From Montifringilla adamsi (Eukaryota > Chordata > Aves > Passeriformes > Passeridae), in contig JAGGNK010009114.1 of assembly GCA_017590115.1 (NCBI GenBank), positions 23,627,978 through 23,691,977 on the forward strand: a stretch of DNA of 64,000 nt. The letters run 5' to 3'. The notes under the pieces are model-generated. The model saw only the letters and a program-made list of their open reading frames with translations. It made no database searches and was not told the DNA's origin. Position 1 is the first letter of the stretch; the number at the start of each line of letters is the position of its first letter. The position numbers and the translations under genes were made by a program. Below are positions 47,351 through 61,471 of the stretch, in pieces.

Positions 47351-49582
47351 TATGAATAATGAATAAGTGCTGACTATTTAGGTACTTTACTCAAGTATTT
47401 TAAATTGACAATGTGATTGTACATTTATTGATAAATCTCTCTGTTTTCCTGCTGATAGCTCTCTGCTGAGCTGCTTTATCTGTGATGCTCTTTATCAGCT
47501 CTTTGCCAGCTGAAATCTTTGCAGAGATACTGAATGAACCCAGCACAGGTGACCTCTGGGCTGAAGTTCCCTCTTGGAGCTGCAGCTGGGGTGGGAATCC
47601 AACCTGGCAGATGGATCCCACTGCACTTTCACAGAATCCTGCTTCTTCCTGTCAGGCCCTGGGAGCGGTGGCCTCCAGGGCAAACTGGCTCAAGTGCCAC
47701 TGAGGGCACTGGAGTGGGTTTCTTAAATCAATTCTTTAATCATGACAAAGAGGAAATTTGGGTCTCAGCCTGGAAAAGACAGAATTTGAATGAGATCCAC
47801 CTCACAACCCCATTGCTCAAACTCTGAGTGTGTGTTCTGGGGGAGAGGTACCAGGAGCAGGATCCACATCTGGGTCAGTGTGAGCTCAGTAAATGAGGGG
47901 CACAAGCCCAAAGAAAGCAGTGCAGGCAATCAAAGCAGTGGGCATTTCAGATTCTTGCTCTCTTTTTATCCTGGCTTTCCTGAGGGAGCGTAGGATAACT
48001 GCCTTCTAATAAAAGATAGTTTTTCTCCTTTATAACAGAAAATATAGGTCTTAGTTTTTCATATTTCTTCATCTCTTTCACAGAAAATGGATTTTTTTCT
48101 CAAGCTACAGCAACAATAATTACAATCAGATAAAAATTTTCATCCCTCATTTGTTTGGTTCTTTTTTGTTAGTAAACGCATTTTTCCCCCGAATATCTAG
48201 TTTTTTTTAAACTGGAAAAATCCAAAGACCTGTTACACTTTTATTTGTATCAGTTTCATATTAACTCTCCACATGGGAGAGGGAGAAGACCAAGTAATTG
48301 GTAGAATGTTCCTGGAAAGAAATGTGGAGGAACTGTTCACATGCTGGCATGGAGGCCCATGTAATTAAAAATAAACATCAGTATAGAAGAAACTTTAATG
48401 CTAAGTGATCCTGAATATTGAGATGACAGTTTTACCTACCTTTACAGTGTTAAAGGAGGATATCTTCCTCTTTTATGTCCTTGTAGTGAAATGTAATTAG
48501 AGAATGATATGATATAGATATAGAATGTATGGCTGAACATTATTTTTAGACACATAGTACTGTAGATGTTTAAGAACAGCTTGCAAACTGATTAGTTTTA
48601 AATCCTGTAGTGTGGATAGTTTCTGTATGAAAAAGGAACCCACCAGGTGGAAAAGATATTGCTGGAGAAATCCGCCAGCAATGGAGTATTGCTTCTCCAC
48701 AGGAATAATTTAGTGGTCAGATCATTTTTAATAACTGTGTTTTGTGGTGTTGGGAACTATGTAGCAAAACTTTACTATTTTTCATTTGAAAAATTTAACT
48801 TATTTTTTGTCACATTCTGCTAAGTGAAGCTTTTGATGTTCAGTGCATACATTGATTGAACTGAGCCATGAGTTTCAGGCCTGCCTGTGGCAACAAGAGG
48901 AAAATTCCTACTTTGTCCCAGAAACTTCTGGAAAGACAGTGCTTCAAATTGCTCTGTGATGGAATTCTGCTGCCATTGGTGGATGTGCAGCAGGAGCAGG
49001 CTTGGCTCAGTGGGTCAGAAACCATCACACCCCAAATCCCAGTGCTGCTGGCACAAGGAACAACATCTTGTTCTCACCTGCACCACAGCCCCTCTGTGCT
49101 GGGGTTCCTCTCCCAGTTTGTGACAAAGGTTTGGCAAAACCACTTCACTGCCCAATCCTTCATTGTCCCATCTGCTTTTGAGTTCCAGGAGTCCAGGATG
49201 AGGCTTTTGGGGACAGCCCTGTTGGGACATTGTCTTCAGAGAGAACTCTTGTTTAGTACATCCATGACTGAAACAAATGTCACTGTGGTTGTGTCTGCTC
49301 TTGTCCCTTTCTCTTTTCCTGCTCAGGCTGTATTGATTTTCCCACAATGGTGGTATGGATAATGTTGTTTTTCCCACCTTCATCCCCCACATATATCTTC
49401 GGGTATTTTCTTGTTTTCAAATTCTTAAGCAAAATTTTCACTAAAAGCCTTTTTCATCATTTCAGACATTAAAGGATTTTTTCATCTGGGGTCCCTAAAA
49501 CTGGGGCTCAGGAATCTGAAGGGACCAACAATCAAGATTCTTCATCTTTTTCCATTTTCTCCTTCATTCTTCTTCCTCACCA
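47351..49582. other. Non-coding, no feature recognised
   Basis: The stretch 48868-49362 is open on the plus strand for 164 codons and partly open on the minus strand. It has no domain or splice context, and I do not call it a gene. Confidence 0.4.
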
Positions 49583-49621
49583 CCCCCCCCCCCCTTTTTT
49601 TTTTTTTTTTCCTCCTCTTTT
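49583..49621 (+). repeat. Homopyrimidine tract C12 T16 CCTCCTCTTTTT
   Basis: Thirty-nine consecutive pyrimidines. Could adopt triplex (H-DNA) or i-motif structures; C-homopolymers of this length are also prone to sequencing and assembly error. Confidence 0.85.
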
Positions 49622-52600
49622 TGAGCCTTCTTCCTCCTGTGGTTCTCGCTGAATGCAAATAACCTGTTTCTTCTAACTAACATTTTCTTTCCTGATTGTG
49701 GCACAAAATGTGTCACATCACAGAATAATTTGTTTAACTATAGATTAACAGGGAAAATTATTTCCTAGAATCCCTCCTGTAGATATAAAAGTTCAAGTGA
49801 GGATTATTTTAAGTGATGAACTATATCCTCATATTTATTTTGACAGATGCCTTGGAACTCATGTGCCTTTTTTTAAGAACAGGACTCTAATGAAATGCCA
49901 AACTTCTCAAGGACCCAAATATTTACTCAAATTTTATTTTGTTCCTTATTTTTATGATTGTGTCCCTTCCATGAGCCAACTTCCTCAAGATTCTTTGCTT
50001 TTCCTGCATTAAAACACCTTTTAGTAAACTGTATCCCTCTTGATGTTCACTGGCCTGTGGCAATATCTGCCCTTTGGTTCTTGCTCTCCTATTTTCATTT
50101 GCATGGATCTACAGGGTGAAAAATCCTTTCTCCTCCATTCCAAGTTAATTTTCACATATCACAAACAGTTTAAAGTTTGTTCACTTCTTTTCTCTCCATC
50201 ACTTATGAAAATTATATAAAAACGTCCTGAAATAGGAATATGCAGCCCTCCATGCAAGCTTCAGTGAGGGTTAAACCATGACTTTGGGGGGTGCAGGTAC
50301 TTGTGCTGTACATAATCTGTACCCCCAGAAATTTCTACACTTTCAGCTTTTGGCATATCTGCTATTCTCCTTAATCCTAATGGTGCATGGGATAATAACA
50401 GCATTATTTTTATGGCTTTTTTCCATTTTCATTGCTACCATGTGTCAAAAACTTGAAATTTATTTCAATTACTTATAGAATTGCAGCAAAAAGGGATCTT
50501 ACCTACTCTTTATTCCTACTTTTTATTCCATTTTCCTTGTTCCTCAGTTGGAGCAAAGCCAGCTCATGTTACTGTGGCCCCTCAACTTTACCTATATCAA
50601 GGGAAGGGGTTTAAATCTCATTACTTATTTAATTTTCTTGCACAATATTGAAATAAAAAATATTATTTTAAACACCATATGACTTGAAATGTTGCACAGG
50701 AGTCAAGACAGACACCTGAACTGCAGCTGTCATACAGCGCTGAGATTAAACAAGCTCATGCCTTAAAATAGTTACATAAAATAGAGCCTTGCTTAGAGGT
50801 AGCAGGTGGGTGTTCAACTCTCATCCCTGTGAGAGATGGTTTAATGATGAATTTGATAGAATTTAAGAAATGCTGCTAAAAAAACCCAGCAGAAGTGCAC
50901 TGTTGCGGCTGCGCAGGGATGCTGGCACTCAGCAGAGAGCCACTGGCCTTGAAATGGCAGAGCTGGGCTCTGTGTAACCCAGCCTTCAGCCCAAACCCCA
51001 AAGGATGGATCTGTAAATCAGCCCAGGAACACGATCAGCACAGGTTAATTAGACAAAAAGCTGGTTTTTTACACAATGAACTTTATCTTGCCTGTGTAAC
51101 CTGCCTCTAGATACTCCTCTTTGCTGAATAGTCATCTCCAGAGCAATTTAGCCACAGCCCTGTTCACATTACTCATTTTCTTGAGGATCTGTGCACAGAG
51201 AGGGAAAGGACAGGGCTGGGATGTGTTGCTGCCTCTTGTCCTCCAGCCATGCCAAAGACAGAAAACAAATACACAGTATTTCTGTTCAGAGGATGCAGAA
51301 ATAAAGAACAGAGAGGAAGACTACGCTTCTACCTGTCTGAAAAATCTATGTTTCTCCCTGAAAATTTACATTTCTACCTGGAAATCTGTGTGAATGATGC
51401 AAAATGTTCTTGAGAATCAAAACACACTTGCATTTTCAAAGTTTATCACAGATGAGAGGTATACCTATCCACAGGCATGAAGAGCTGAAAAACTAGTTTT
51501 CTCCAAAGTAGTGTGCTTCCAATTAGACTTTTGGCAAAATACTAGGAGGCAATAATTCATAGGTAACATCCAGTAATATTTAACTATCAGATAAGTCATT
51601 AAAAATCATTAGAGGAATAGATGAGCAAATGTAAGTGACCCCTTGTAGGTTTTTTTTTTTTTTTGTCATGGATGGCATCTTGAATTTGCCGATGAATTCA
51701 CTTTGGAAATACTTCCACTTTGAATTTACTATTTGTTTAAAACTCTAACTTGGCTCTCATTTGGGATCTGAGTTTTGCAGGACCTCATTCCATATGTGCA
51801 TGTGCACTGCACATCCCAAATATATCTGATTCCTTTCAGCAATATTTCAGTGTGTCAGAGCAGGTTTTTGGGATGTTGCTTCTCACAAAGGGGAGCTTTA
51901 ATTAATAGGATGAAAACTCACAGGACTCAGTGTCCTAGCATGATTCTGCTGCTCTAATACTTGGCAACCAAACTTTTGTCACTGCTCACAAATGTCTGAA
52001 TGTCTCCAGGTCTGGCTTGGATTATTCTTGCTGAGGAACCTCACCTAACTCTGGTTATGCTTTGGATTAATTGACCACCTGTCTTTCTGGTCTAAATTAC
52101 TGTTTCTGTTTACAGCAGGCAATTTTCAAAGTAAACAAGTAGTTTTCAGTTCCAATTTTATCGTAATGATATCTTAAGTCCAGGAGATAATTGTTGCCCT
52201 TCCTGCCATGTGTGAAAATACCATGAATTCCAAGAAATTAAATCCCTATTTTCCCAGTCTGGAGTTCAAATACTGAAAGTTCCTTTATTAGAGCCAAAAG
52301 GAAAAAGTCCATAATGAAACCAGAAAAAAACCCCCCTAAAAATCTGCTCAAGCAGGTGACACAGTAAAATTACAGCACCATTTATTACTCCAAAATGTGT
52401 GCCACCAGACGCTGAGTCCTTGCTCTATATCTTCCCAATCCTCCTTTCTGCATTATTGGTGCTCCCAGAGATATGTGCTTCCATCCTTCCAGCGAAGAGC
52501 TTAACCCTCTACATTTGCAGTGTGGGATTTCTAAGGAAGGGAAAGCTGTCCCTGAAATCTTTTATTAATATGTAGTCGTGGTAACAGATCTCTGAGAAAG

Positions 52601-55600
52601 CAGCATGTGTTGCATCTTTGTCTCATATTGCAGGATATTGTGATGTAGAAAAATAATTATGTCAATGGGAAAGGGGTTTTTATATGTATAGAAAATGGCA
52701 TTTTTCTTGCAAGGTAATATTAGAATGCTACATGCCTACAACTGCCAACACACTTATTAGCATTCAATGGAATCATAATAATAAAAGGAATTTAAATACG
52801 GACTTTTAAAGGAAAATCAAAACTGTTCGGAAAAAAGCCCCATGACTGAAGCTAGATAATCCCCTAGAAAAATATCTACTGTAAATTTAGAGCAATAAAA
52901 AATTGTATAGAAACATTGAAAATTAAACTAATTTGAGATTTCTTACAGTGGCTGTCTGAAAGGAAGAATCAGTGGAAGGAATAGAACAAGAATGTGCCCC
53001 AGTGCCAGCAGGGAGGTCCCTTATTCCCTGGTGTAGTGCAACATCTTGCTCCTGATGTGATCAAACTGAATCAGTGACTGTCCTGAGAGAATGGTCCATG
53101 GTTATTAAGAAAAGCTCTTCTGTCTGGACACAACAGCCTGGTAGGCTGCCCTTCATTTTGGTAGAATTTTGGCATTCTCTGCACAAGCTTAGGCGTTTGA
53201 TCTTTGGTGAAATGTGGTTTGAATTTATAGATAGGCTGTAAGTGGGTTGAATAGGTCAGTACGTACACTGAACCTGAACACAGGACAGTGGGATCTCATG
53301 CTGGTTTCAGGACAGAGAATTATAGGAATATCCCAGGGGGTGACACCTCTTTCTATCAACTGCCCTGCAGCTCTTGTCTTAAGGGCCAGCAGCCTGAAGT
53401 GAGCATGTGATGGATTGCTGGTGAAGATAGGTAGAGGAAGGACTGAAATTCATCTTCCCTGCCATAATTCAGGGAGATGGCATCACACAGGTTCCATCTA
53501 AGATTGCAGTGATCCCTTCTGGAGACTGTACAATCTATATTTGAGGTGTTGCTAGAGCTCTGCCTGTCTATGCCTGATGCATTGTTGTCTGTGGAACTCA
53601 AACCACAAAGGTTTCCAGCAGACTGAAACAGGCAAACCCAGTAAGTCTCAGGACATCTGAGAACTTCAAACAGCAGGAGCAAAGCTGCAGGGGTGGCAGA
53701 GGAAGTGTGAAGGTTACAATCACAATGTGGAAGCTCCTTAGGATGATTTGACATGGATAAGTCTTTGTGTTACCAGAGCCAATAAGTCATGTGAACACAA
53801 CCAATTCCACTCTGAATAATTCCAGGCCTGACAAAGGGCAGTGGCTGTTCATTCAGTCTAAAGGTTCTAATGAGCTTTTTGTGCATCAATATTCTTGGAA
53901 AACACCCAGAACGGTCTTGTCAAAGTGGAAATGGTATTTTATCTTTGAAATTAGGGTTAGAGAATTTCATTTCCATGAATATTCAGCACTTTTCTCACCC
54001 CGGCTCTGCTCGTTGATCATGCATGTGAAACATCAGTGACATGCTGGGTACTGAATTAAATTCAGTCCTTGCCATTTGCAATTCTACTCACTTTGGAGGT
54101 CACTGAACATGGCAAGGCTGCCTTTTAGTTTTAAAAGCCATGTAAACATCTCCCTAGCCTGCTGCTACCTATCAGCCCAGGGAGCACCGCTGGATGTCCG
54201 CTAGGAATGAAGTGCAGGCTACAGCAAATTAACTGGCTTTGAAAAAAACCCTCTGTAAATCCTTTGAACCTGATGTGCCAGTTGGATTAGCAATATAAAA
54301 CTGCAATATAAACTATCCATGTGGCTGCCACAAGGATCAGGAGACAAGGAACAGCCGGGCTTTCCTAAACACGACTGTTTACTTTCCTATTATTCTTGCT
54401 TCCAGATTTACTTCACCAATGTTTTTCTTTCTTTTTCTCTTTCAACACCAATTCTTCTTGTCTTTGAAGTTAACCACACAATGCACAAAAGCATTTCCTG
54501 GAGATGATGATTTTTTAGACTTTGAACATATTAAAGCCAATTATGATTTTTATAAATAACAATTGCTATTAATGTAGTTATATACATATCTGAATTGTTG
54601 GGTCACACATGACATTGCAAGATAACAAAAGACTCAAAACTATGAAATTGAAATCCTCATGTGTGTCCTATGCTGGGTATACCTTTGCCTGAAGATATAT
54701 TCCCTCCCTGTTATTTTTGGTTATTTCTTTGGAACTTTATGGAAAAAAAAGTGACAATAATATCTAAACCCTTACAATATTTCTTAAAGATTCAGTAAAT
54801 GGAATGAATTACCTATATTTCCATATTTGTATTACACTGTATTTCCTCTGAACTGTCTTAGTCTTGGTGTCAACCACAAAAATCCTTTTTTTCTAAGTAA
54901 AACTTTCCATTGAAGCTGAATAGAGCACCATAAAATTAATCAGAGACCTTTCTGGGAAAAAAAAAACAAAACAAAACTACTGCCCCAATGATCCAGACAA
55001 ATAAGCCATGCAATTTCAAATTGTGTCAATATTTATCCTGTTCACAATAAGGTAAAGCATAATTACAGATAAAATGTTGGAAAGCAAAATTCCATAGGCA
55101 TGTGGAAATAGGCATAGACAATACATTTTATGTGTCACCAAATGTGCATTTAATTGACAGCACAAGGTAATACAGGGGTGGAATAATGTTTCTTAGATGA
55201 CTTTAGCTTCCTCTGAATATTTTAGAATATATTGCCACCACCATCTTTTACAGAACCATTATTTTTTCTTCTTCCCAAACCGAATATAAAATTAACCTCA
55301 TTGTTGCTTGAAGACCAAATCCCACAGCAGGTGAAAGATATGCTTAGTTTTAATCGGATTTAAATCTTCCTGAGGTCAAAGAGGGATTCTCAAGTGCTCA
55401 AAACTGAGCAGGAGTTAAGTGTTTTGCTGGAGTGAGTCAGAAGGAGCTGCACTTTGCTGGATCATGGCCTTACTCATTCATGGTGGGATTAGTTGTCTGA
55501 TTACAAGTAGCTCTTTGTGTTTTATTAAGTTAAAATTCAGGGAAAATGTTGCAGAAGCTTTCCAAAAAGAGCTTTGGATATTCCTCTCTACAGATTTATT

Positions 55601-56714
55601 ATTTTCTTCTCATTTTAATTTTTTAATATCATCCTGATGGTTATGCATTCCTTCCATGCTGGTGCTTACTGTGCTCTCTGCCCTTTGTGTTTACTGTTGC
55701 CTGTCTCCCTTTATGAATCCTAGAAAGTTAAACAGTAAAACAGGATAAACAAGCAGGAATTATGTGATAATTGAACCCGTAATGTCAGTGTTATGATGCA
55801 AGTAATGCAACTCAAGGTCTCTTATCCTTCAGTAGCTAGACTGTAATTGCCTGATGATAATCATGATAACTGCACTCCCTGGAGTTACTTTACTGCTGTT
55901 GAGAAATATCTTCTGGATCTCTTGCACGATCATGATGAAAACCCCCACATTCAATTATTCTGCTGAAAGTTGAATGATGATGATGCATGTTTCCTGACAC
56001 GGTGATTTACACAAATAGAAGTTTTATTCTACAAGGAGGGATAATATTTTAAAGTAGAAGTAATTAAATCCAATGTGGAAACTTCATTCAGTGCTGAATG
56101 CAGAGTCTGCTTGTTTGCAGAGCAAGCATTTTATTACCTGCACGTTACCCACATTACACCCCTCAGCAAGTGGGGATGTAGCAATGACTGATTACATCAA
56201 GAGGCTATTTTTGAAAAATATGGCTGTGAGGAATAATCAGTTCAGATCTGGCACAAGTGATGAAGGGAGATTACATATTTTTAATTGTTTTGGCAAGTTT
56301 GTCATTGTGTGAATGATGGTGCCTTGTTACCCAGCACAGCTACAGCTCACCCACACAGCCCAAGGGGGGCTGCATTTGTCCATCACAACCTGGTTGTTCA
56401 GATCACCTAAGCCAGGGACAGCTATTGGTGTGTTCTGAATATTGGTGAAAAATAACATTTTGTGATGGATATCATGGTGGATTGTGGACATTAATATTCG
56501 GTTTCTTATGCAAATTATCAGAAACACCTAAATCTTGTAAATGTGCAGAAATGTTCCAAAGTGTTCTTTATTGCTTCTTTAGGAGGTGAGGAGTGCTAAA
56601 ATACAGATGGTGGAATGTCTAGATGTGCTTTGCAGGAGAATGAGATTTTGTGGCCCTTGAAGAGCTTCTGCTGTAATATTTGGTGTGTCCTTGGGGATGA
56701 TGTGGTGATGGCTG
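49622..56714. other. Non-coding, no gene recognised
   Basis: AT-rich desert. Contains a degenerate repeat of TTTCTACCTG-type units (51325-51390) and a T-run at 51651-51664. Two high-complexity stretches (54030-54250 and 55800-56010) could be conserved non-coding DNA. A 132-codon minus-strand frame at 53356-53754 shows no domain. Confidence 0.4.
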
Positions 56715-57120
56715 AAGGCCACGGAGGTGATCCAAGGGCTGGAGCACCTGTGCTCTATGGAGAGAGGCTGAGACAGCTGGGGCTGCTCTGTCTGGGAATA
56801 ACTTAGAACACCTTCCAGTGCCTAAAGGGGCCACCTGAGAGCTGAAGAGAGGCTTTGGACAAGAGTCTGGAGTGACAGGAGAAGAGGGAACAGATTCAAA
56901 CTGATGTTAGCAGGTTTAGATTGGATATTGGGAGGAAATCCTTTCCTGTGAGAGTGATGCTCTGGTACAGGGTGCCCAGAGAAGCTGTGGCTGCCCCTGG
57001 AAGTGTTCCAGGCCAGGTTGGACAGGAGTTAGTGGGATAGTGGAAGGTGTTTCCTGCTGGAACAGTGTCCCTAGATGATCTTTAAGGTCCCTTCCACTCT
57101 GTGATTCCATGATTTTTCTA
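56715..57120 (+). mobile_element. CR1 LINE 3' fragment (about 400 bp)
   Basis: Typical CR1 tail order: GGCTGGAGCACCTGTGCTCT, GAGAGGCTGAGACAGCTGGG, GTTTAGATTGGATATTGGGA, GGTACAGGGTGCCCAGAGAAG, CCAGGCCAGGTTGGACAGG and AGATGATCTTTAAGGTCCC, then TGTGATTCCATGATTTTTC. Plus orientation. Confidence 0.95.
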
Positions 57121-59477
57121 TGGTAGATAGTGGATGAGTGAAGAATGCACATTCAGCTCTTTGGGAAGTCCTTGTCTTTGCAGATGGTGATGATTCCAAG
57201 GACAGCTGGTCAGTTGTGGATCCTTCCTTTGGAAGTCTAAGGCAGCCTCAAAAGATTTTAGACCACATATTTGTTATTCCATTTCTAAAATGGAAAATGC
57301 ATTTCTGAGGCATGTGTGACAATGAGTATGTTGTACTGCTGGATTTGAAAAATAACTCCTGAAAATCACCTTGTTTTCTCTCTCCCTCTGTTTCTTTTTA
57401 AAAACAATTCATATAGAACTATGCAAATTATTTTAAATAAACCCCAGGATGATGCCACTGTTTTAAATGTGTAGCAACACCGTGAAAGATGTCAGCATGC
57501 TGATTAATTTATTTGCAACACAAGATCAGCATTTCTCATATTTTCTCCAACTTTTTTTTTTTTAAGGAAAGATTGAATCCATGAGAGAGCAGCAGACCTT
57601 GCATTCTGCTCAAGGATCCATGTCCCCCTCCTGCGTGGGGAGCACTGGGACGATGAGGGATACACTAATAATATTTTTCTACCGTAACTACCTCCATTTT
57701 CTTCTTCAGATGCTTTGTTTCCTGCACTAATATTCCAGTTCTCTCAACATAATGAATGAGCTTAGGGACTTGCAGGAGTTTCAGTACCATTTGTTTTTTA
57801 TCCTAAAGGAAAATACAAACCCCTCTATCAGATAGAACTCTGCATAAAAATAAGTGCTTTCTTTAATACAGAATTTGAAGGTGACCTACAGTAATAACTG
57901 GCACAAACATCTTTTAAGATGAAAGTATTTCTCTCTAGGTTTTATTTGTTCTAGATAACATTTTCTCTCATGAATTAGGGACTGTGTAGTATTCAAGGCA
58001 TGCACATTTAAATGATAATAGATAATTGAGTATCTTAATGGATTGTCTTTTAGCTATCAAATATTGTTTACTGATTTGCTTGGTGGGAAAATGAAATCAA
58101 ACTTGGATAGAAATAGATTTCTTCATTTGACTTTTAAAATCTGAGAATGAAAGCAAGTGCTTTTCCAAATCAAAAGCTGTTAAAATATTTTCTCCAGTCA
58201 AAAGATGTTTACATTTACACCTTAATAAAGAAAAGCTTAGTAAAGGAACTATGAAAGGAATAATTTTAAAAGAGAGCAGAATCAAGAGATTCTGTTTAAA
58301 AGGTAAGAACCTTGTGTGTTTCTCCCGATTTGTTGCTTTTTTTCCTCTATTTCTTAATTCCATGTTATCAACAGCAATTTTTGTTTAAAATTTGGGTGTA
58401 AATTTCTTTGTGTAGCTTTACCTCTCTATAAGAGAGAACATGTATTTTAATATGACTTGGTGCTATTGATCAATTTTTGTGCCATTAACCAAGCAGTTTT
58501 ATAACAACCTGTCTGTTCCAATACTGAACTAAAATATTTCTTTCTCCTTTCTATAAATTGCTCCTTTGCATCTCCAGTTTGAGAGAATAAGTTACTGTAT
58601 TTCTTCAGTGATAAAAGCCAGCCTCCCACAGCTGGAAATCTTTGGGGAGTCAATAGCAGTTGGGGCCTGGAAAAGTGACAGAAATGCCCTGAGCAAAGAC
58701 AAAAAAGGAAGATATTATTCTCCTTCTATCCAGAGATGTCACAGTTGGATTAGGAGCTGCCTGGTCCCTTGAATTGGAATTTTCCCTCAGTTTCCATAAA
58801 GGCAGGACCCAGGCCAACAGAGGCACAAAGCTCTTAACAAGCTAATTAATATTCACAAAAGTGAGTCAGGAACTGGAAAGATGAACTAATGAGAAATGAT
58901 TAAGAGTTAAATATGCATGGCATGGCTTAACTACTACTAAAGCAAAGGACACAGTAGTTGCCTGCAAATACAGAATGTAAATAGAAGGGGCAGAGGAGTA
59001 GTGAGGTTGGTTCTGGAACTAATGAAATAATATGCAGTAAAATTGTTGTCTTTTTGCTTATTAAACTTTCCCTTAAGCTCTAATGCAATAGGGCTTACAG
59101 GAAAGAAATGTGAGAAGGAAATTTCAGAATAATAAGATTGAGGAAAAGATCAGATTTTAATGTCACTTTCTGCATCTGAAATAATTAAAAAATGCAAGTA
59201 GGGGGACTAAGGGAGTTAGAGGGGTGTCAGTCTCACTCCAGTGCCTGAGGGAAGCACAGAGCAAGTCTCCTAAAAGGATCTGAACAGACTGGAAAGACTG
59301 GCCAGTGGAAAACTCACAGTGCCAGCCTGGAGTTCAGCACCTGGGGGTGGGGATCCCTCTCCTGGTGGTGGCACTGGGGCAGCTGAAACCACAAGGCTGT
59401 GTCTCATTTCAGGAAATGTACACAAAAAGGAGGATTTTCTGTGGGGGGCTGCTGGGGTGGGTGGGAGCACATCCTCA
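57121..59477. other. Non-coding, no feature recognised
   Basis: A complex repeat-free stretch at 57400-57560 (with TGATTAATTTATTTGCAACA) could be conserved non-coding DNA. No exon identified. Confidence 0.4.
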
Positions 59478-59535
59478 GCTGTGAGGAGAGACTGGGATGC
59501 TGGCTTTGCCTAGCCTGGAGAAGAGAAAGGGACAT
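59478..59535 (+). mobile_element. CR1 LINE short fragment
   Basis: AGCTGTGAGGAGAGACTGGG followed by GCCTAGCCTGGAGAAGAGA matches the middle of the CR1 3' region (gaggagagactgagggagctggggttgtttagcctggagaagag). Neither end of the element is seen. Confidence 0.7.
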
Positions 59536-61471
59536 TGAAATTGGGCATACAGAAGGAAAAATGGCACAGTGAGCAGGGTTAAACACCAGCACAGGAGCCC
59601 ACAGGGGCTGTGGGGATTTTCTAAACTCGAGTGGATGCATCCCTGGGCTCACTGACCTCCCTGGGAATCTGACCCTGTGTCTAGCAGGAGGAGCCCCAGC
59701 CTGCGTTTTGCTGTGATTTTTGCAGTGGCCTGAGGATCTGGTTGCTGCTGAAGGAGGAAGTTCAGAGAAACAGGGTGAGCAGGAAGAGAAGGGGCAATCC
59801 AATGGATTGGTTGTGTGTAAGAGAATTTCTGAGTGGAGTTGAGAAGTAGGTTGTGGTTGAAGACTTGCACATATTGTAGCCAAGCTCCAGTGTAGCCCAA
59901 CAGAGGTTTGAGGTACCCCATGAAAGCTGGCAGCTAACTGGGATGTCCTTATGAGGAAACCAGGGCCTCAGCTGGGCACTGAAGATCCATATGCTCTGAT
60001 CCCACTATGCCCTCAGAAGCCATTCATGAGAGATTTTGTGTTGGTAATTGCTTTCTATACTGTTTTAACCAGATTAAAAATGCAGGTCTATTGCAAGATT
60101 TGTTTTATATTTATTGTTCTAGTTTGGTTGACAAATTGATGCTACTATAAAGCCAATGTTCTGTTAAATCTGGTTTGCTTGAAACAATACAGGTGAGACA
60201 GCAGAATAACTGACGTGTGCTGCCTATTATGCTGTTTAAAGTGATTCACCTGCCTTTGCACAAATTCAGCAAGATTTACCTTAATCATATAATGTAATAG
60301 AAGATTTCAGAACAACCTGCAGCTCTAAAATGCTGTAAGTCTCTTTGGCAAGTCAAGCAAACAAAGTGCAGGCTAGCAGAGTGACAGGGCATGTGCTTCC
60401 CAGGGCTGGGTGATGCTCTGGAGCCAGCTTTGGTGGGGTGATGGTGCTGCTAGGGCCTGGTGAGGTTCAGAGGTGCAAGGTGAGCCCTGAAATGGGACTC
60501 CTGAAAGCATTTAGAAAATATACCTGCTTAGAAGTATAATTAGAATTTTACTGAAAATCCTGATTCAGGTTTGCTGACACAGTAACTTCTATCCTCTCTA
60601 GAATTTATCTTATTTCAAAATTGAGCTCTACACCCCAAATAGCTTTACTTGTGAGGATGTGAAGGAAACACAGGGTGAAAAATTGAAGATTTCAGTCCAG
60701 CCATAGATTGAATATTGTTGATTTATATTGGCAGTAGTGATTTCTGTGCTCAGAAGTTCAAGAGTTCCTTTAAATCTGTATCTTACAGTAACAATATCAG
60801 GTCAGAAAGCATCAACCTCATCTAGGATAAAAAACCACTCTTTGCCTTTCTTACAAGAAATAGTATTATTGCAAACCTGAGGTATGGAAAAAACCCATTA
60901 TTGCCTCCAAGGGGGTATGCCATCTTAATAAGACTTATCTTCAAGACAAGAAAAAATGTACTTTTCAAATCCCACACGCATTATAAACCACGACTTACAA
61001 AACCTTTGTTCTAAAGTGCTGGCAATTTTACCTGGGGCAGACATTTTACTGCATATAAAAGGTCTCCACAGGATACTAGTAAATCTAAGGTGAACCATAA
61101 AGACCTATGGATTCAATGAAATTTGAAGTTTTTGTTTTTCCAAGTTTGTTGGTTTTATTCTTTTTTAAAAAAAGTAACTTCCATCCCACCAATATTATCT
61201 CAGCTTATATTTAGTATCGCATTTTATGGGAGAAATGGTTGGGGAAACAAATAAATTCATGCCTCTTCAAGAAACATCATTAGAAAACATAGCACTGTGG
61301 CAATTAAAGCAAATAGATGTTTGAAGTAAACTAACAACATAACCAGCAATCTATCTGGGTCATGAGCCAGAAAAAGCCATCTGGCATTCCCAGGGATAGC
61401 ATGAACAAGAGCTGCCACTTTTTATTGTGCATTGATAGGGTCTGGTAACTACTGGGTTGTTCTACCTGTAT
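59536..61471. other. Non-coding, no feature recognised
   Basis: Mixed composition to 60.0 kb, AT-rich after that. A 159-codon minus-strand frame (59404-59883) overlaps the CR1 fragment and is not considered a gene. Confidence 0.4.

Noticed and set aside
48868..49362. 164-codon plus-strand open frame
   Set aside because: Longest frame outside the bHLH exon but without any recognisable family signature; the minus strand is also open here. Likely chance.
53356..53754. 132-codon minus-strand open frame
   Set aside because: No recognisable family and no retroviral or LINE motif; kept as unassigned non-coding.
59404..59883. 159-codon minus-strand open frame
   Set aside because: Overlaps a CR1 fragment and low-complexity sequence; no domain.
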